DNA of 64,000 nt, taken from contig OX336345.1 of the NCBI GenBank assembly GCA_946902875.1, positions 8,959,395 through 9,023,394 of the forward strand. Reading direction: 5' to 3'. Positions 35,096-46,876 of this stretch are shown one piece after another. The number at the start of each line of letters is the position of its first letter. Position 1 is the first letter of the stretch. Below the pieces are notes generated by a model. That model was not told where the DNA came from. It saw only the letters and a program-made list of their open reading frames with translations, and searched no databases. This stretch comes from Nematopogon swammerdamellus. Taxonomy: Eukaryota; Arthropoda; Insecta; Lepidoptera; Adelidae. Position numbers and translations under genes: made by a program.

Positions 35096-36015
35096 GGGGA
35101 AAGATCTGCAGAATCGGTTGGTACGTGGTAAGTCCAGCGCGTAGGGATGTATGTAGATTATAAAAAACTAAAATAATGTTGTGTAGGTGTGTTTTCGGCT
35201 GTGCAGCAAGTAGACTAGACACAAAGTAGACTTATTACAGAAAACAGTTTCTCTCCAGCTAGCTTGAAGGGCCCGAAGCTGTACTAATATTTTCCGTAAG
35301 TGCAATAAGGAATTTATTACTTTCTCTACAATATCCTGTCGATTTGATCCTGTGTCATTTAATCCCTTTAACGCGGGCGTAGCCAAGTGCGAAAGCTATC
35401 CAGTATACCTATTGTACTTATGTACCTACTATGTACATACAAATGTCCGAATTTTTATTTTTATTTGTGAATAAGCTTACAAATTCAACGCAACAGGTCA
35501 AGCCCACGTCACTCAAACGTAATGAAAATAAAAGAACAAGTAAGTACGTTGTTGAATTTACAAACTGAGTTATCACTTCGTTGATCGATGCGCGATTAAG
35601 TTGTCCAACACTAGATATTATAGCGGGCAGTTTAACTAAATATCGATAAATATTATTTTTACAGAGATGTTTTTCAAAGTGTGTCAGGGTTACCGCACTT
35701 GGAAACCCTTTAACTTTGCCTACTCCATTGGGATAGATTTGGCGATATTTATTAATTTATTTATTCATTAAATATGTAAATATTTTTACAACCAAAGCCA
35801 ATTCGGCGTATATAAAACGAAACAATGCAAATAATTAAACATTCATTATACATTATACGTATAATATGGATGCAATGGTTTTTACCATTATTACCTAACA
35901 ATATTTAAAATTAAAGTTAATTAAGTATGCAAGTAATGTACTTCAAAAAATCTGCATCTGCATCAAAATTCTGCGAATTAGCCTCGAGCATTGCAGATAT
36001 TCCAAGCATAAAATG
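35096..36015. other. No recognisable feature
   Basis: AT-rich; no shared repeat or coding signature. Confidence 0.4.
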
Positions 36016-36017
36016 AT

Positions 36018-36240
36018 AAAAACAGGTAGGTACAGTCAGTCAGTCAGTCAGCGTGTAAGCGTCCACTGCTGGACATAGCCTCTCCAATTTTCCTCCAGTC
36101 CTCCCGGCCTTCAGCGGTACGGAACCACTGCTTTCCGGCGACGTACTTGATGTCGTCTTCCCACCTGGCGGGTGGTTTTCCCACACTCCGTTGACCTGTC
36201 CACGTCCGCCAGTGTAGGACACGGTTACTCCAACGGCCGT
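36018..36240 (-). pseudogene. RTE-like LINE, C-terminal end with simple-repeat tail
   Basis: The minus strand reads RSVGKPPARWEDDIKYVAGK, then QWFRTAEGREDWRKIGEA, then a stop. This resembles the end of RTE-type reverse transcriptases (RW-DDIK...AG--W-R-A--R--W---GEA), where I recall it as common in insect genomes. The tail after the stop is a (GACT)n-like run (CAGTCAGTCAGTCAG on the plus strand). Confidence 0.65.
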
Positions 36241-36270
36241 CGTCGTCTCATCGGCTGCCGTAAATACGTA

Positions 36271-36453
36271 TAGGTACAGTATCCAGCCAGTAAATAATGA
36301 ACATCGAGCTTTAGAGACAATTCGGTTGTAGAGCGCCGTCCCTGTCGCACAGAGACGTGCGAGTTCGCGCGACAGAGACGAGAGTGCTCTACAACCGGAT
36401 TGTCTCTTTCTAAAGCTCGACGTACATTATTTACTGGCGGGTACTGTACCTAC
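36271..36453. mobile_element. Palindromic MITE-like element
   Basis: TAGGTACAGTATCCAGCCAG to GGTTGTAGAGC (36271-36334) is mirrored by 36386-36453. The centre (about 50 bases) again pairs with itself (CTGTCGCAC...GCGCGACAG). Confidence 0.75.
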
Positions 36454-36469
36454 CTACTGTGAAGGTACG

Positions 36470-36850
36470 TCCTGCAGCGTTGCGTGCAGCGTTTTGCGGA
36501 GCGGAGCGTGCAGCGGGTAATTCAAGCATGCGCCCACGGTACTAGTGTCCTGAGTGCGCAGCGTTGTGAGCGGAGCGGGGAGCGGGTGCTCGAGCGGGCA
36601 GCGGAGCGTGCGCGTGCGATTCAAACCAGTTTGTGTTTTCGAGCGTTCTATGGAGCGTTCAGAGCGGTCAAGTCAGCGTGTAATCATGTCGTTTTAAGAT
36701 TTAAACATAAAACGCTGCCTTGCCCGCAGGATGCTTGCAGTGCACTGAGGCCAGCCAAAGAACGCAGCGTTAACCGCTGGAGCGAACGCGCACGCCCCGC
36801 CCGACGCTCCGCGCACCCAGGACGTACACTGAAACGCCTAATGTACGACT
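36470..36850. repeat. GC-rich GCAGCG/GAGCG-rich block
   Basis: Simple GCAGCG and GAGCGG motifs dominate. ACGTCCTG at 36465 and CAGGACGT at 36827 may be element ends. A 123-codon Arg/Ala-rich frame results from composition. Confidence 0.45.
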
Positions 36851-37151
36851 CGTAAATCCCACCGGAAAATGCTCTCAGAACGAAACAGAAAAAAACACCT
36901 CGATAAAACTTCTGGCAGCAAGCAATAACATCTGCCATTTAACTATAACTTCTCTCAGTGCCTACAACTCGGAGCCATAAGCTAAATGAGATATCGGCAC
37001 ACGGGCCCGTCTCATTAACCTGTCACGTTCAACTGAATCAAATCCGCGGAAATTAATATTCAGAAAGGGCTTTCCATGCATTTTGCAATGTTACCATCAT
37101 TTGGTAGACAATATGCACTCCAATTGCTATAGACAGAAGATCCGTGAATAC

Positions 37152-37556
37152 GGCAAAGTGCGAGTCGAACTCGCGCACCGATGCGAGGGTTCCTTATCGT
37201 CATGTCATGGCTAGCGTCACTCACGCCATCAATGGCGTGTTATGAAATGCTTCATATTAGTTAAATGTCATGATTAGTTCAAATGCTTCACGCTCTATTC
37301 GGTAGATGGCGCGCGCGCATACACTTTTTTGGTTTCGTCTATGGGAACCGTGAATTTTTTACTTTTTCTTATTTTTATTCTTTGTTGTTATATCGGCCAT
37401 AATAAATAACACATATTCTGTGAAAATTTCAACGGGCTACCTATTACGGTTCAAGAGATACAGCCCTCGGATAGACAGACGGACGGACGGACAGACAGAC
37501 AGACGGCGGCGTAGGCTTAGTAATAGGGTCCCGTACCGGATACGGAACCCTAAAAA
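37152..37556 (-). repeat. GGGTTCCGTA family, near-complete copy
   Basis: Mirror image of 31595-32006: it opens with GTGCGAGTCGAACTCGCGCA and ends TACGGAACCCTAAAAA. Confidence 0.75.
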
Positions 37557-38825
37557 GTGGTACGGAGATATTACACCTATTGAAATTACGCCTTTGCGCT
37601 ATTTCTTTCACTACAGTAAATTGGTGCCCCCTCTAGGTAAGTATTTCCATGAACAAATCCATTAACGCGTTGTTTCGCGAAAGCCACTTTTGAGATTACC
37701 CGCAAATTGCAATGATCAAAATAAAAAGTGACAGACTCAATCACACGTTTTAGCCAAGTGACAGCTGACAGCGTGAACTGCTCTAGATAGAGCGTTGTGA
37801 ATGGCAGATTAATAAAGTAATTATGTTTATAGAAAGTGTGTTGTTAAGTAAAGATAATGTCAGCTCAAATGTCAGACACACGCGAAGACAGTAAACGCTA
37901 TTAACGGTTTTTTTTTTAAATATTGTATGTCTCAAATAAACGGAAAAATTGAAAAAAACTTATTTTAATAGTGAATACGGGCATTTTCTACAACCTTTGT
38001 AACAAACAAACAAACAAAACAGACACCGACCTAATATAATATGGATAGGTACGTTATTTCTTCAAAAATAAAAAAAAACCTTGAAATAAAATACGTCTCT
38101 TGTATGGGGACCCATCTAAATTTTTTAATAATTTTTTTTTAGGGTTCCGTATCCGTGAAAAATCTTCAATTTAACTGAATATTATTTTTCTACTAACTCT
38201 TTCAAAGTAATCTTAAATTTCTGTTAAACAATGTTCCATTTAGATTAAAATACAAGAAAAATGTCTGAATAAAATTTAGCCCGAGAGTACTAACACTAAT
38301 TTACATTCGCTCTTCCGAAAAATTCACCTTCCAACAGCCCTCTCTGTACCTGTAAATAAAATTAATGATAAAACGCCTAACAAGTTCCTGGAATGGAGCG
38401 AGGCAATCTGGCCGCGAGGGGGTGAAATATCGGCGCGGTGTTTACGCGAACTTCCAGGCGAAGAGCCCGTAAATAGAACCTACTCTGCCTACGAAAATAT
38501 GCTCGCTTCTTTATTGGGGCGTTGACCCGAGATTGAGTCGAGTTGTCAAGTGGGAAATCTCATTTCTGTACTCTCTTGGAAAATTGACGTCGACAAATAG
38601 AACGAAATCGTCGTGAACCGTGATTGCTTCGCGTCATCAAATTAGACCAAAATATATGTACGTAGTTTCATAAATCGAAGATACAATACATTCGAAATAC
38701 TTAGTTTAGACTAAAGAATTCAAAGGTATCGAAATGTTATCAAATCGTTAGAAAAGAGTCTGCACAAAGACGAAAAACTAAATAATCGATACTACTAATA
38801 ATAAATCTGTAAGGGATGGTCATGG
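37557..38825. other. No recognisable gene
   Basis: Only an AGGGTTCCGTATCCGTG scrap at 38142 is familiar. Confidence 0.4.
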
Positions 38826-39048
38826 AATCGGGGTAAGCAGAGTAATCCGCGTTGTGATTTGTAATTACTCTTGTAAATTATAGCACAACACCGACCACCA
38901 CGTTTAGCAGACAAGATGACTATCAAGCAGCAAGTAAGGCACGAAGACCCACCTGCTCCATGACTCGGTGAAAGGACCGTGCCGAGGTGTGAGGTTGGTT
39001 ACCCTGTCGCCCTTTAACACGGTTCCTTGTCCTTATCCCTTAGATTAC
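38826..39048 (+). repeat. Family C repeat
   Basis: GGGGTAAGCAGAGTAATCCG, CACAACACCGACCACCACGT and CATGACTCGGTGAAAGGACC follow the 19200-19440 order. Confidence 0.7.
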
Positions 39049-39394
39049 ATTGTGGACTCAGTAAATGCATGCAATGTATTGTAATAGCAGTTCCATTGTT
39101 GAATATTTTTTTAAGATTAACTAATATTTTCTTTACATTTACAATGGAATTGCCATTTACACTTCCGAAGCTACGTGTATCCACTGTACGTATGTATAAT
39201 AGTTTGGTGTTGCTGGTTGTATTGTACTCCGGCGCGGCAGCGGCGCGGCGGCGTGTATTGATCGTTCTTTCAACTCCGATAGAACCAATTTACTGGGGCT
39301 CAACCTCAATCCTCACCTTACCTCACACTGACCATCCAAATTTCTACTGTAATAAATCAAATGGATTTTTTTTATTTGTTTTATCCGTTAACTT

Positions 39395-39605
39395 ACTAGA
39401 TGGTAGGGTTAAGCTCGTTCGTATTATTATGTGCAAATCGGTAGGAAGGACTATGCAAAATAGTTCATATTTTTTGTCCGACTCAGTGTTGCCGACAAGA
39501 CCAAAGCAAGAAGCATGGCACCCAGTTCACCAACGCATGATGCCCTGACATCATGTGTGTAGTACATAAATGATATAGCGAACTGTCAGTTCCTATAAAA
39601 ATTGT
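39395..39605 (+). mobile_element. Degenerate composite SINE
   Basis: ACTAGATGGTAGGGTTAAGC, then AGACCAAAGCAAGAAGCATG, GGCACCCAGTTCACC and AACTGTCAGTTCCTATAAAA fit the SINE body with many changes. Confidence 0.55.
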
Positions 39606-39689
39606 GCCTCATTCATAATCTTTCAAATATTATGTGGATGATTTGTAAAATATTGTCAAAGGACAATATCTCCTCCAATAAATATAATT

Positions 39690-39930
39690 ATCGTCTCCCT
39701 TGCTCCTAACTAACTGGCTCAAATTGTAACCGACTGGGTTGGTACCACCGTACTGCATGTAAGATGGCCGCATAGCAGCCGCGGCTGTGTTTTCCTCTAG
39801 TCTAGTATAGCCAGCAATCCAAAGGGATGTCTCCGGTATGGCACCTAACTCTCGATATTGGCTGGTCGGAGGGTGTGCATTGGCCCCTCTGATTCAGCCA
39901 CCCATATTGGATTTAAAAAGCAAAAAAATC
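39690..39930 (+). mobile_element. S2 SINE-like copy
   Basis: GTAACCGACTGGGTTGGTAC and CATGTAAGATGGCCGCATAG, with GGCCCCTCTGATTCAGCC at its end. Confidence 0.65.
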
Positions 39931-40331
39931 CTTTCTTTTTTCTTCTCCTTCATAATTAATCCCCGACGCAAAAGGAGGGGTGTTATGAGTTTGACACCTC
40001 TGCCTGTGTCTGCCTGCGTGTCTGTGTGTCTGCTGAGCTCCTAAACGGATTTGGATGAGGTTTTTTTTTGTTTAGTTTTAAAACAATGCTTTTAGTTGGT
40101 TTTGTCGTATAAATGTTGCTTTGGTGGACGGTTACAGCAACGTGGTATATAAAAGACTTTTCTTTTCAGCTCGTTAAGTGGTTTCATTTTTTCAAAGGTT
40201 TTTCAAAGGTTTCTTTTTTGAATTGACATCATCGTCTGTACCGTATCTGTACCTATTGTAACAAAACACCAATTTATCGCTGCGATAAACTTCATTCATG
40301 GAAACAGAATGTAATCTGTCAGCTTTTACTA

Positions 40332-40795
40332 ATACCATTGGACACTTATTTATATTGTTCCATAAAACACTCCGTGTTTAAGAACTCATAAAACTGTATT
40401 GTTGTATTGTATTGTTTATTGATAATTCATATGGCAGTTAGACTGCGCTCGAGTTCCGTTCATTTTCAGTTTATGGTAACAGAAAGTGTTTACGAACTCA
40501 TTAAATTGTATTGTTGTACTTCATAGTTGATTGATAATTCATATGGCAGTTAGACTGCACTCGAGTTCCGTTCATTTTCAGTTTATGGTAACAGTAAGTG
40601 TTTACGAACTCATTAAATTGTATTGTTGTACTTCATAGTTGATTGATAATTCATATGGCAGTTAGACTGCACTCGAGTTCCGTTCATTTTCAGTTTATGG
40701 TAACAGAAAGAGTTTACGGACTCATTAAATTGTATTTTTGTAATTGTATTGTTTATTATTGATCATTCATTAGGCAGTTAGACTGCACTCGAACT
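40332..40795 (+). repeat. 112-bp tandem array, about four units
   Basis: GACTGCACTCGAGTTCCGTT recurs at 40441, 40553, 40665 and, diverged, at 40781. The inner two units are nearly identical; the outer ones are decayed. Confidence 0.9.
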
Positions 40796-40926
40796 TCTCA
40801 CAATTTGTTCTATCCGGTTCGATTACACCCACGAAGAAGAACCGCCAAGAAACATCGTATGTAGCTAAAAATTTCAAGTGCTTTTTGGTGTTGAACATTA
40901 TTATTGAGGTTCTACGCGGGGTGACG

Positions 40927-40962
40927 CGCCCGCCGCCGCCGCCGCCGCCGCCGCCGCCCTCT
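40927..40962. repeat. CCG trinucleotide repeat
   Basis: About ten CCG units. The minus strand reads a poly-Gly run in a 92-codon frame without other support. Confidence 0.9.
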
Positions 40963-41399
40963 TCCCACTCCAGGAGGTGTAGTGTGTAGTGTGCCGAGGT
41001 GGAGTGCTCGGAGTGAAGAACTATTCGCCGGGTTTGCAACGCTATCATTTTCTGGTGTGGCTGGCGATTAAATGATCTTATATGAATATGATCGTAAGGT
41101 TAACGATGACAAAAAATGTATACTATTAAGTTTATATTGTTATATTGTTAAAGTAAATTTTCGAGAATGTTATGTTACGCATGAGAGAGAAAACAATTAT
41201 GTTTATTATTTATTGCATACAATAATTGTATAAATTATTTATCCTTAGTCCTCAACGGAACTACAAACTCACACAATTTTCTTAAGATCTCCTTTGTGCA
41301 AGTTGAGTATAACTTTACAATCGTTGATGACCTTCGCTGTGACCTCGTCTACCGTACTCTAAGTGAGTCCAATCGAACGATTACTTCAAAACTATTTCG

Positions 41400-41460
41400 C
41401 ATGGGGTAAATATTGCAGCAGTGGACCGATACAGGCTGATGATGATGATGATGATGAAAT
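41400..41460 (+). repeat. RTE-like LINE 3' tail with (GAT)n
   Basis: GCAGCAGTGGACCGATACAG GCTGATGATG resembles the common LINE ending in which a final GPIQADDDD-like reading merges into a GAT microsatellite. Confidence 0.5.
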
Positions 41461-41604
41461 ATTTTACTTGCTTCTGTACGATTGCTAATTTAACAAATTA
41501 AAGTGACATGAAAAATAATTTAATTAAATTTCACTAGACATTAAAAAGTTTTCCTGTAGAAATACAGATTTTGCTTGAATAGAAAAGATAGGTATAATGT
41601 TTTT

Positions 41605-41770
41605 TTTTTTTAAGAAAGCGCGATCTGTGGCTCCGAGCCACCCATAAGATGTCTACCGACGACGCCCATGAATTATCGGTCAAATGCGTGGGCTTCCAAT
41701 GCCTTGACTGACAGGTGCTCGTTCACTCCTCTCTTGAAGGACCCGAGACTGTACTTGGGGGAAATATGTA
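41605..41770 (-). repeat. LINE family tail (L2-tail)
   Basis: A T-run, then AAAGCGCGATCTGTGGCTCC, and later GAAGGACCCGAGACTGTACT. Confidence 0.7.
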
Positions 41771-42135
41771 AATTTTTGAAGTAATCGTTCGATTACTCTA
41801 GTATGGGAAGCCAAAGTGTACACCATGCTCTTAATGCCGTATCTATAAATTTGAATTATTCGATGAGGACCTGTACTTCTTCTCGCCATCTTGCCTCGAC
41901 ACCAGCCAGACACATCAATAATGTGAGCGAGAGCGAGCCGACTTTTCATCTCGACAATACATACCGCGCGTGTTGTAAGTTTACAAGTGAATTTTTTATA
42001 ATTTTCTTCTTGTGCACAACATTTATAATAATGACTTTTCACATGTTCAATGAGTCGGTGCCTCTTCTAACCTTTTTAGTTCTTTGATCGCCTTATTTTT
42101 AACTAAATATTATTAGATTTTTACATGATTTTTTA
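41771..42135. other. Anonymous segment with a possible degraded coding frame
   Basis: A plus-strand frame includes SSRHLASTPARHINN and then ESEPTFHLDNTYRA. The periodicity looks protein-like but I cannot name it. Confidence 0.3.
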
Positions 42136-42349
42136 TGATTTTAAGGTTCCGTACCTTAAAAGAGGAAAAAAACGGAAACTTATAGGATCACTCTTGCTTC
42201 TGTCTGTCTGTCCGTCTGTTACATCTTATTTTGTCCGAAGCTACTGGACGAAAAACGTTGAAATTTGGTACATATATCGAGTTTGATGAGTTACAGCTCT
42301 CATGAATACGCGTCTTTTGAGCCTTTTTTGAAAATCATATCTTCACAAC

Positions 42350-42638
42350 CACAGAGCATCAAATACCTACCGCGCGCGCCCCCTACTAGAGACGCCCTAA
42401 GCGATAATATTTGAAACCCAAAAACTACACACTGTGCTGCTAGCGCTTCGTATGTGTGTGTGTGTGCTAGTATCGACACTACACACAAAGAGGAGCAAGT
42501 TAGGCACACGCACAAAACAAATGCACACGCACAACACACATATGTAAGTCATAGGCCACGCCCACAGGCTTCAACGGCGTTGTAGAGAAATCGCGCTCAG
42601 GGCGCCTCTAGGAGGGCGCGCGCATTTGATGCTCTGTG
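42350..42638. mobile_element. hAT-type MITE with 8-bp target duplication
   Basis: TTCACAAC flanks both ends (42342-42349 and 42639-42646). The ends CACAGAGCATCAAAT and ATTTGATGCTCTGTG are inverted, and imperfect pairing extends to about 50 bases. The length is 289 bp, with no transposase. It sits inside another repeat that begins AAGGTTCCGTACC at 42143. Confidence 0.8.
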
Positions 42639-42726
42639 TTCACAACTCTCCGAGATATTAAGGGGATCGCACTTTTTCGTGAAATCGGAGCCTACACTGG
42701 AGCGAACGAAAATACATTTCCAATGT

Positions 42727-42969
42727 CAAAAATCCCGGGAACCGTGGCGGTACAACCGCTTTGTACGGTCAGTTTAGTTGGTCGGAGTGGAAAGCCTTGG
42801 TCGATTCAGTTCGTCGGAGTACCCGTTTATCCAGTTGATCAGTTGGGAATACAATTTTACCAAATTAAATATCTGATCAACTAGTTGGTTTGATCGGAAT
42901 AGAGGCCTTCATCGAGTTTCATTCTACACAAATATTTGGTCAGTTTAGTTGGTCGGAGTGGAAAGCCTG
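42727..42969. mobile_element. Truncated TIR element related to 34341-34894
   Basis: It ends GGTCGGAGTGGAAAGCCTG. The block CCAGTTGATCAGTTGGGAAT to GATCAACTAGTTGGTTTGAT is the complement of 34420-34490. The terminal motif also occurs internally at 42768-42798. Confidence 0.6.
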
Positions 42970-43042
42970 AAAAAAAAACGTGCTCTTGTTCTGATCCGTT
43001 CGATTCGGTCCGTGTTCGGATATTTTTTGGGTTGTATTATGT

Positions 43043-43121
43043 ATTTAAATGAATGTTTATATCGGTTCGAACCCCCCAATGTCATTGAGGGGTTCGAACC
43101 GATATAAACATTCATTTAAAT
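43043..43121. repeat. 39-bp-arm hairpin with a one-base loop
   Basis: The left arm ATTTAAATGAATGTTTATAT...AATG pairs with the right arm CATTG...ATTTAAAT with one mismatch. Its stem contains GGTTCGAACC. Confidence 0.9.
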
Positions 43122-43361
43122 AGTCATCGATTTGTTTTCCTCTTGTTGTTCTTTCTTTTCGTATAATAATTATGCAAAATTATTACATATTTCATTGTAC
43201 TTAATTTATTCCAAATTATTTTATGACAAAACAAATTGCAGGCATTGACAGAGCGCGGTCACCTTAGTTACTCAACTTCAAATGCGCATTCCTTTTAAGC
43301 GGCCTTTTAAACCCAAAGTGCTTTCAAGAACCTTTTCTTCTGTATAGTGCCACCAGGAACA

Positions 43362-43552
43362 GGAAGTTATGATGCGTGGGAAATATGCGCAACTGTCTGC
43401 ATTCCTAAGAAGGGACGTGAACTTTCGGTCGAAAGTTTGTTGATAAATTGTATGACCTAATAACCTAATTATCGACAAACTTTCGACCGAAATTTCACGT
43501 CCCTTCTTAGGAATGCAGACAGTTGCGCATATTTCCCACGCATCATAACTTC
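43362..43552. mobile_element. Fold-back element with about 84-bp arms
   Basis: Left arm GGAAGTTATGATGCGTGGGA... (43362-43446) and right arm ...TCCCACGCATCATAACTTCC (43469-43552), nearly perfect. The loop is about 22 bases. No gene lies inside. Confidence 0.9.
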
Positions 43553-44189
43553 CACTAAATCCGTGAGATAATCTTGAGATTAGTGGAACTATGGAAAATC
43601 AGAGGTTAATCGTCCTTCCTGAAATTGGGCCTGAGAGTAGCCAGCGTAGATTGATTATGCGGCGCGCACGTATTGCTTACGTGCCGCGCATTAGATTTTC
43701 GTTCACTGCTCAGACTCTTAGACAAATATCGTGATTATACAACCGACAATCCTCGCTGGTTCCAATATTGAAACTTCAGGTAAATCTGTTATTAGCCCTT
43801 TTCGAGTTTACCCGTTGTGCACAAACATACAGAATTTACCCTTTATAATAGTAAAAAGGAGAATACATTTTGAAGAAGTTATATTTAAGGCAAAAGCTTT
43901 TAGAACTTCTTTTAGAAAGCGATTTCTTCTGGACAACCGCCTTGACATCAGTTTAAATTGTCGGTGGTCTTGACTTGAATATGTAATTAATGAATGATAG
44001 CGCATTGTCGAGCTTGTGCCTTGCCATCTAGCGAGAGATAGTGATCTCAGCAAAAAGACCACACCGCCAGCCGCATTCCGCAGTGGCTTCTAGAAAAACA
44101 ACCTGACCAAACATACAAGCAATGATATCAAACGTATAGGACCGCTATTATCTTACGTTGCATACAATTTACTTCGTCATCAATATGAT

Positions 44190-44520
44190 TGATCAGTGCA
44201 AGCAATTTGTATCATTTTGTCCCCATTCCACCTCCGCAATACGCGTACTGGGCAAGGGATGCATCCCTATTCAATCCATCTACCAACCGGTTCTGTAGGT
44301 TTTTTATTCACAAAACCGGTAAAAATGTGGAACGCGCTGCCTGCCCATCTATTCCCTCCCAAGTACAGCCTAGGGTTTTTTCAAAAGGGGCGTGAAAAGG
44401 CTCCTGTCAGGCCGGCATGGCATTCGCAATCCCCGTGCATCACAGAATGTCCATGGACATCGTTAGACACCTACTTGTAGGTGAAAAAATGACACATGTC
44501 GCACTATCCATAAAAAAAAT
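44190..44520 (+). pseudogene. LINE C-terminal remnant and 3' tail
   Basis: Frames with GQGMHPYSIHLPTGSV, then KMWNALPAHLFPP, then FFQKGREKAP resemble the end of CR1/jockey-like reverse transcriptases (a Trp-Asn-x-Leu-Pro motif before the C-terminus). One frameshift separates the readings. The CATCGTTAGACACC tail and A-run follow. Confidence 0.65.
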
Positions 44521-44656
44521 ACGGTTCGTAATACGCTGTTGATATACATAGGCTGTTTTGTAATTTAGTTTTTTTTTGCGTAACACCATTTCTACTTTTT
44601 ACCTGCTCAACTAGTTGATGCTATTTCTACCTATATGTTTGAATTTTATGCATATA

Positions 44657-44878
44657 CAAGCTGTGCCCGCGGCTCCGCCCGCTCTCATATTTCACTTCAC
44701 TGCTAACCTCATAAGCTATTTAGGGTGATAGTAAGTAGCCTATAGTTGATGGGAAGAATCAAGCTATCTGTAGAATTTTGTTTTATTAAAATCGGTTCAG
44801 TGGTTCTCGAGTTATTAGCGGACAGACAGACACTCAGACAGACAGAAAGCAGACGTTGGATTTTATTATAGGTAAGGA
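44657..44878 (-). mobile_element. Short non-autonomous Helitron
   Basis: Reverse-oriented copy of the family at 11992-12205. The minus strand begins TCCTTACCTATAATAAAATC and ends GGAGCCGCGGGCACAGCTTG. Confidence 0.75.
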
Positions 44879-45144
44879 AGGAAGGAAGAATATAAAGCCT
44901 ATAGTGGCAATCTATCCGTTGACTGTCCTCTAAGTAATAAAGCGCAAAATCTGTAACCAGGCTCCTTCGTTGATTCTATATTCGCTCATAACTCGAGAAC
45001 TACAACTAGTTTTTCTCTAGGCATGCTCTAGGCCCATGCCTGAATTCTATTAGAAGCGACTTACAGGAATAGTTTGTATGCTTTACTGTCAACCTGTCAC
45101 AATTATTAAATTGTTGCCTTCCCGGAATTATTTAATTAAACAAT

Positions 45145-45305
45145 ATAATATTCCCCCCAAGTACAGTCTCGGGTCCTTCAAGATTTATTAGACACCTGTC
45201 AGATCGGCATGGAATTCGCAACCTTCGTACGACCGAAAGTCAATGGACGTCGTTAGACACCTTAGGGGTGGCTAAGCGCCACATGTCGCGCTTTCTATAA
45301 AAACA
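45145..45305 (+). repeat. LINE family tail (L2-tail)
   Basis: CCCCAAGTACAGTCTCGGGT, CGTCGTTAGACACCTTAGGG and CCACATGTCGCGCTTTCTAT, followed by A's. Confidence 0.75.
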
Positions 45306-45801
45306 AAAACCATTTGAAAGTTCAAGAAATAGATCAAAACGTTAAGAAGTCTATGACAGACAGACGGATCTCTATTTATAAGGGCCTCTGTCAGCGTGAC
45401 TGGCTATGAAACTCTAAAATGCTGAATTTATCAATCAATCAATCAATTGTGTGGAGTGAAGGCACGCGGCGCAGTTAAGGTTTTAGACATCGTCAAGCCA
45501 GCCAACCTAACCCAGCATGGACAGAGGTTAGTCACGTGACTATTTTTCTCCATACAAAATTGTCTTTTGGTGCCTATGTTTTTCCAACCCCTAAACCTAG
45601 ATCTATTTTTATAATTATTTTTTCTTGTAATAAGGACAGTCTAATCTACGTAATACCTGTATTTTTTTCTTAGATTCATTATACGACTTTCCAAAAATAA
45701 AAAAAAAACATTGTAAAAATCGGATAAGGTTTAGGGGTCGGCAAAGCCCCGAAAGACAATTTTGACGTTGAATGTAGGTATATTAGCTGAGAGTTTACAG
45801 C

Positions 45802-46876
45802 CACTGGCGGCTGGTCCTAAAGTGCGCTCGTGCGCCGCACTACCGTACCACGAGAAGTCTTCACTTCACTCAAAATAAATAATATCTTACAACATACCTA
45901 CATTAAAACCATAAAGATCGTACTCCAAATAAATAAGAATGTGAATTCGACCTTATTTTATAGATCACAAGGTACTTTTTTGCGAGTAAACGCGCGCCCC
46001 GTGCGGAATCGAAACGCGCACGCGGGTCTCCCATACTCAATGTATGGGGACCGGCAAAACACCGCTGGCGCGTGAGACAAAAGATACTTCATAGAAATAG
46101 TATGGACCGAAGTGGAGTTCTGCGTGCGGCGCACGACGCCAAACAAGGACACTATATCGTGAATAGCCGCGCGTGCGACACGTCGCGAGCGATTCGTTTT
46201 GCACGAGTCCGTCTACTTACTAACACTATCGCGTAGTGTCTGTGTGTAAGCGCACGGGTGACGTCGCACTGCATACGCCCGATCTGTCTCACTCGCACTT
46301 GCACAATTGCATTGGTGTGAGACTGTGAGTACATCGTGGTGTGAGTACTGTGCACGCGCCAGCAGCTAGCTAGAGTCAGCGCGCTGTCATGTGATGTCTG
46401 TCACATACCCGTTAGCGCGCGAATATTTAAAATGGGATATGGTTAGATTTTGTGCTTTCTGTCACGCGATACTGTGAATTAAAGGGTGCCAATATTTGCA
46501 CCAGGTGATCCCGGGTTCAATTCCTACTTTTCAAATGCTTTTATTTATATTTTTTTTTTTTGAATTATTTTTGGGATATTACTACTTTTTCTTTTTGAAA
46601 GCTGCAGTAGAGTTGTGGTCTATGGGTGTGTTCATAAAGGTAGGTACTAAAAATGAGTTAAAAAACTTGTTGGTTTATTTTTCTCTTGTTTTTTGCAGCT
46701 CATTGAGTGTCTTGAGAATATTCATACCAGGTATGTGCATAATAAAACGCAGGCGTTTAAAAAATTCGGAAGTCCTGATCTTAAAATAACATGACGGGAA
46801 TTTGTTGGGAAATTTGGTATTTAAGTAGGTAGGTACTTAGCGCACTACCGGTCACTGAAGTCACCAGCCGCCACTG
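45802..46876. mobile_element. Non-autonomous hAT-type element with 8-bp target duplication
   Basis: TTTACAGC precedes (45794-45801) and follows (46877-46884) the element. The ends CACTGGCGGCTGGT and ACCAGCCGCCACTG are inverted, and the right end read inward starts CAGTGGCGG, as hAT ends often do. Subterminal AGTGCGC / GCGCACT also pair. The 1075-bp interior has no transposase. A 97-codon hydrophobic frame at 46496-46789 is not recognised. Confidence 0.85.

Noticed and set aside
36484..36938. Arg/Ala-rich 123-codon protein
   Set aside because: Overlapping frames on both strands arise from GCAGCG/GAGCG-rich composition.
43043..43121. tRNA suggested by GGTTCGAACC
   Set aside because: The motif is simply part of a palindromic stem.
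46496..46540. tRNA gene suggested by CCGGGTTCAATTCC
   Set aside because: The B-box-like sequence has no A box or cloverleaf at the right distance and lies inside the hAT-type element.
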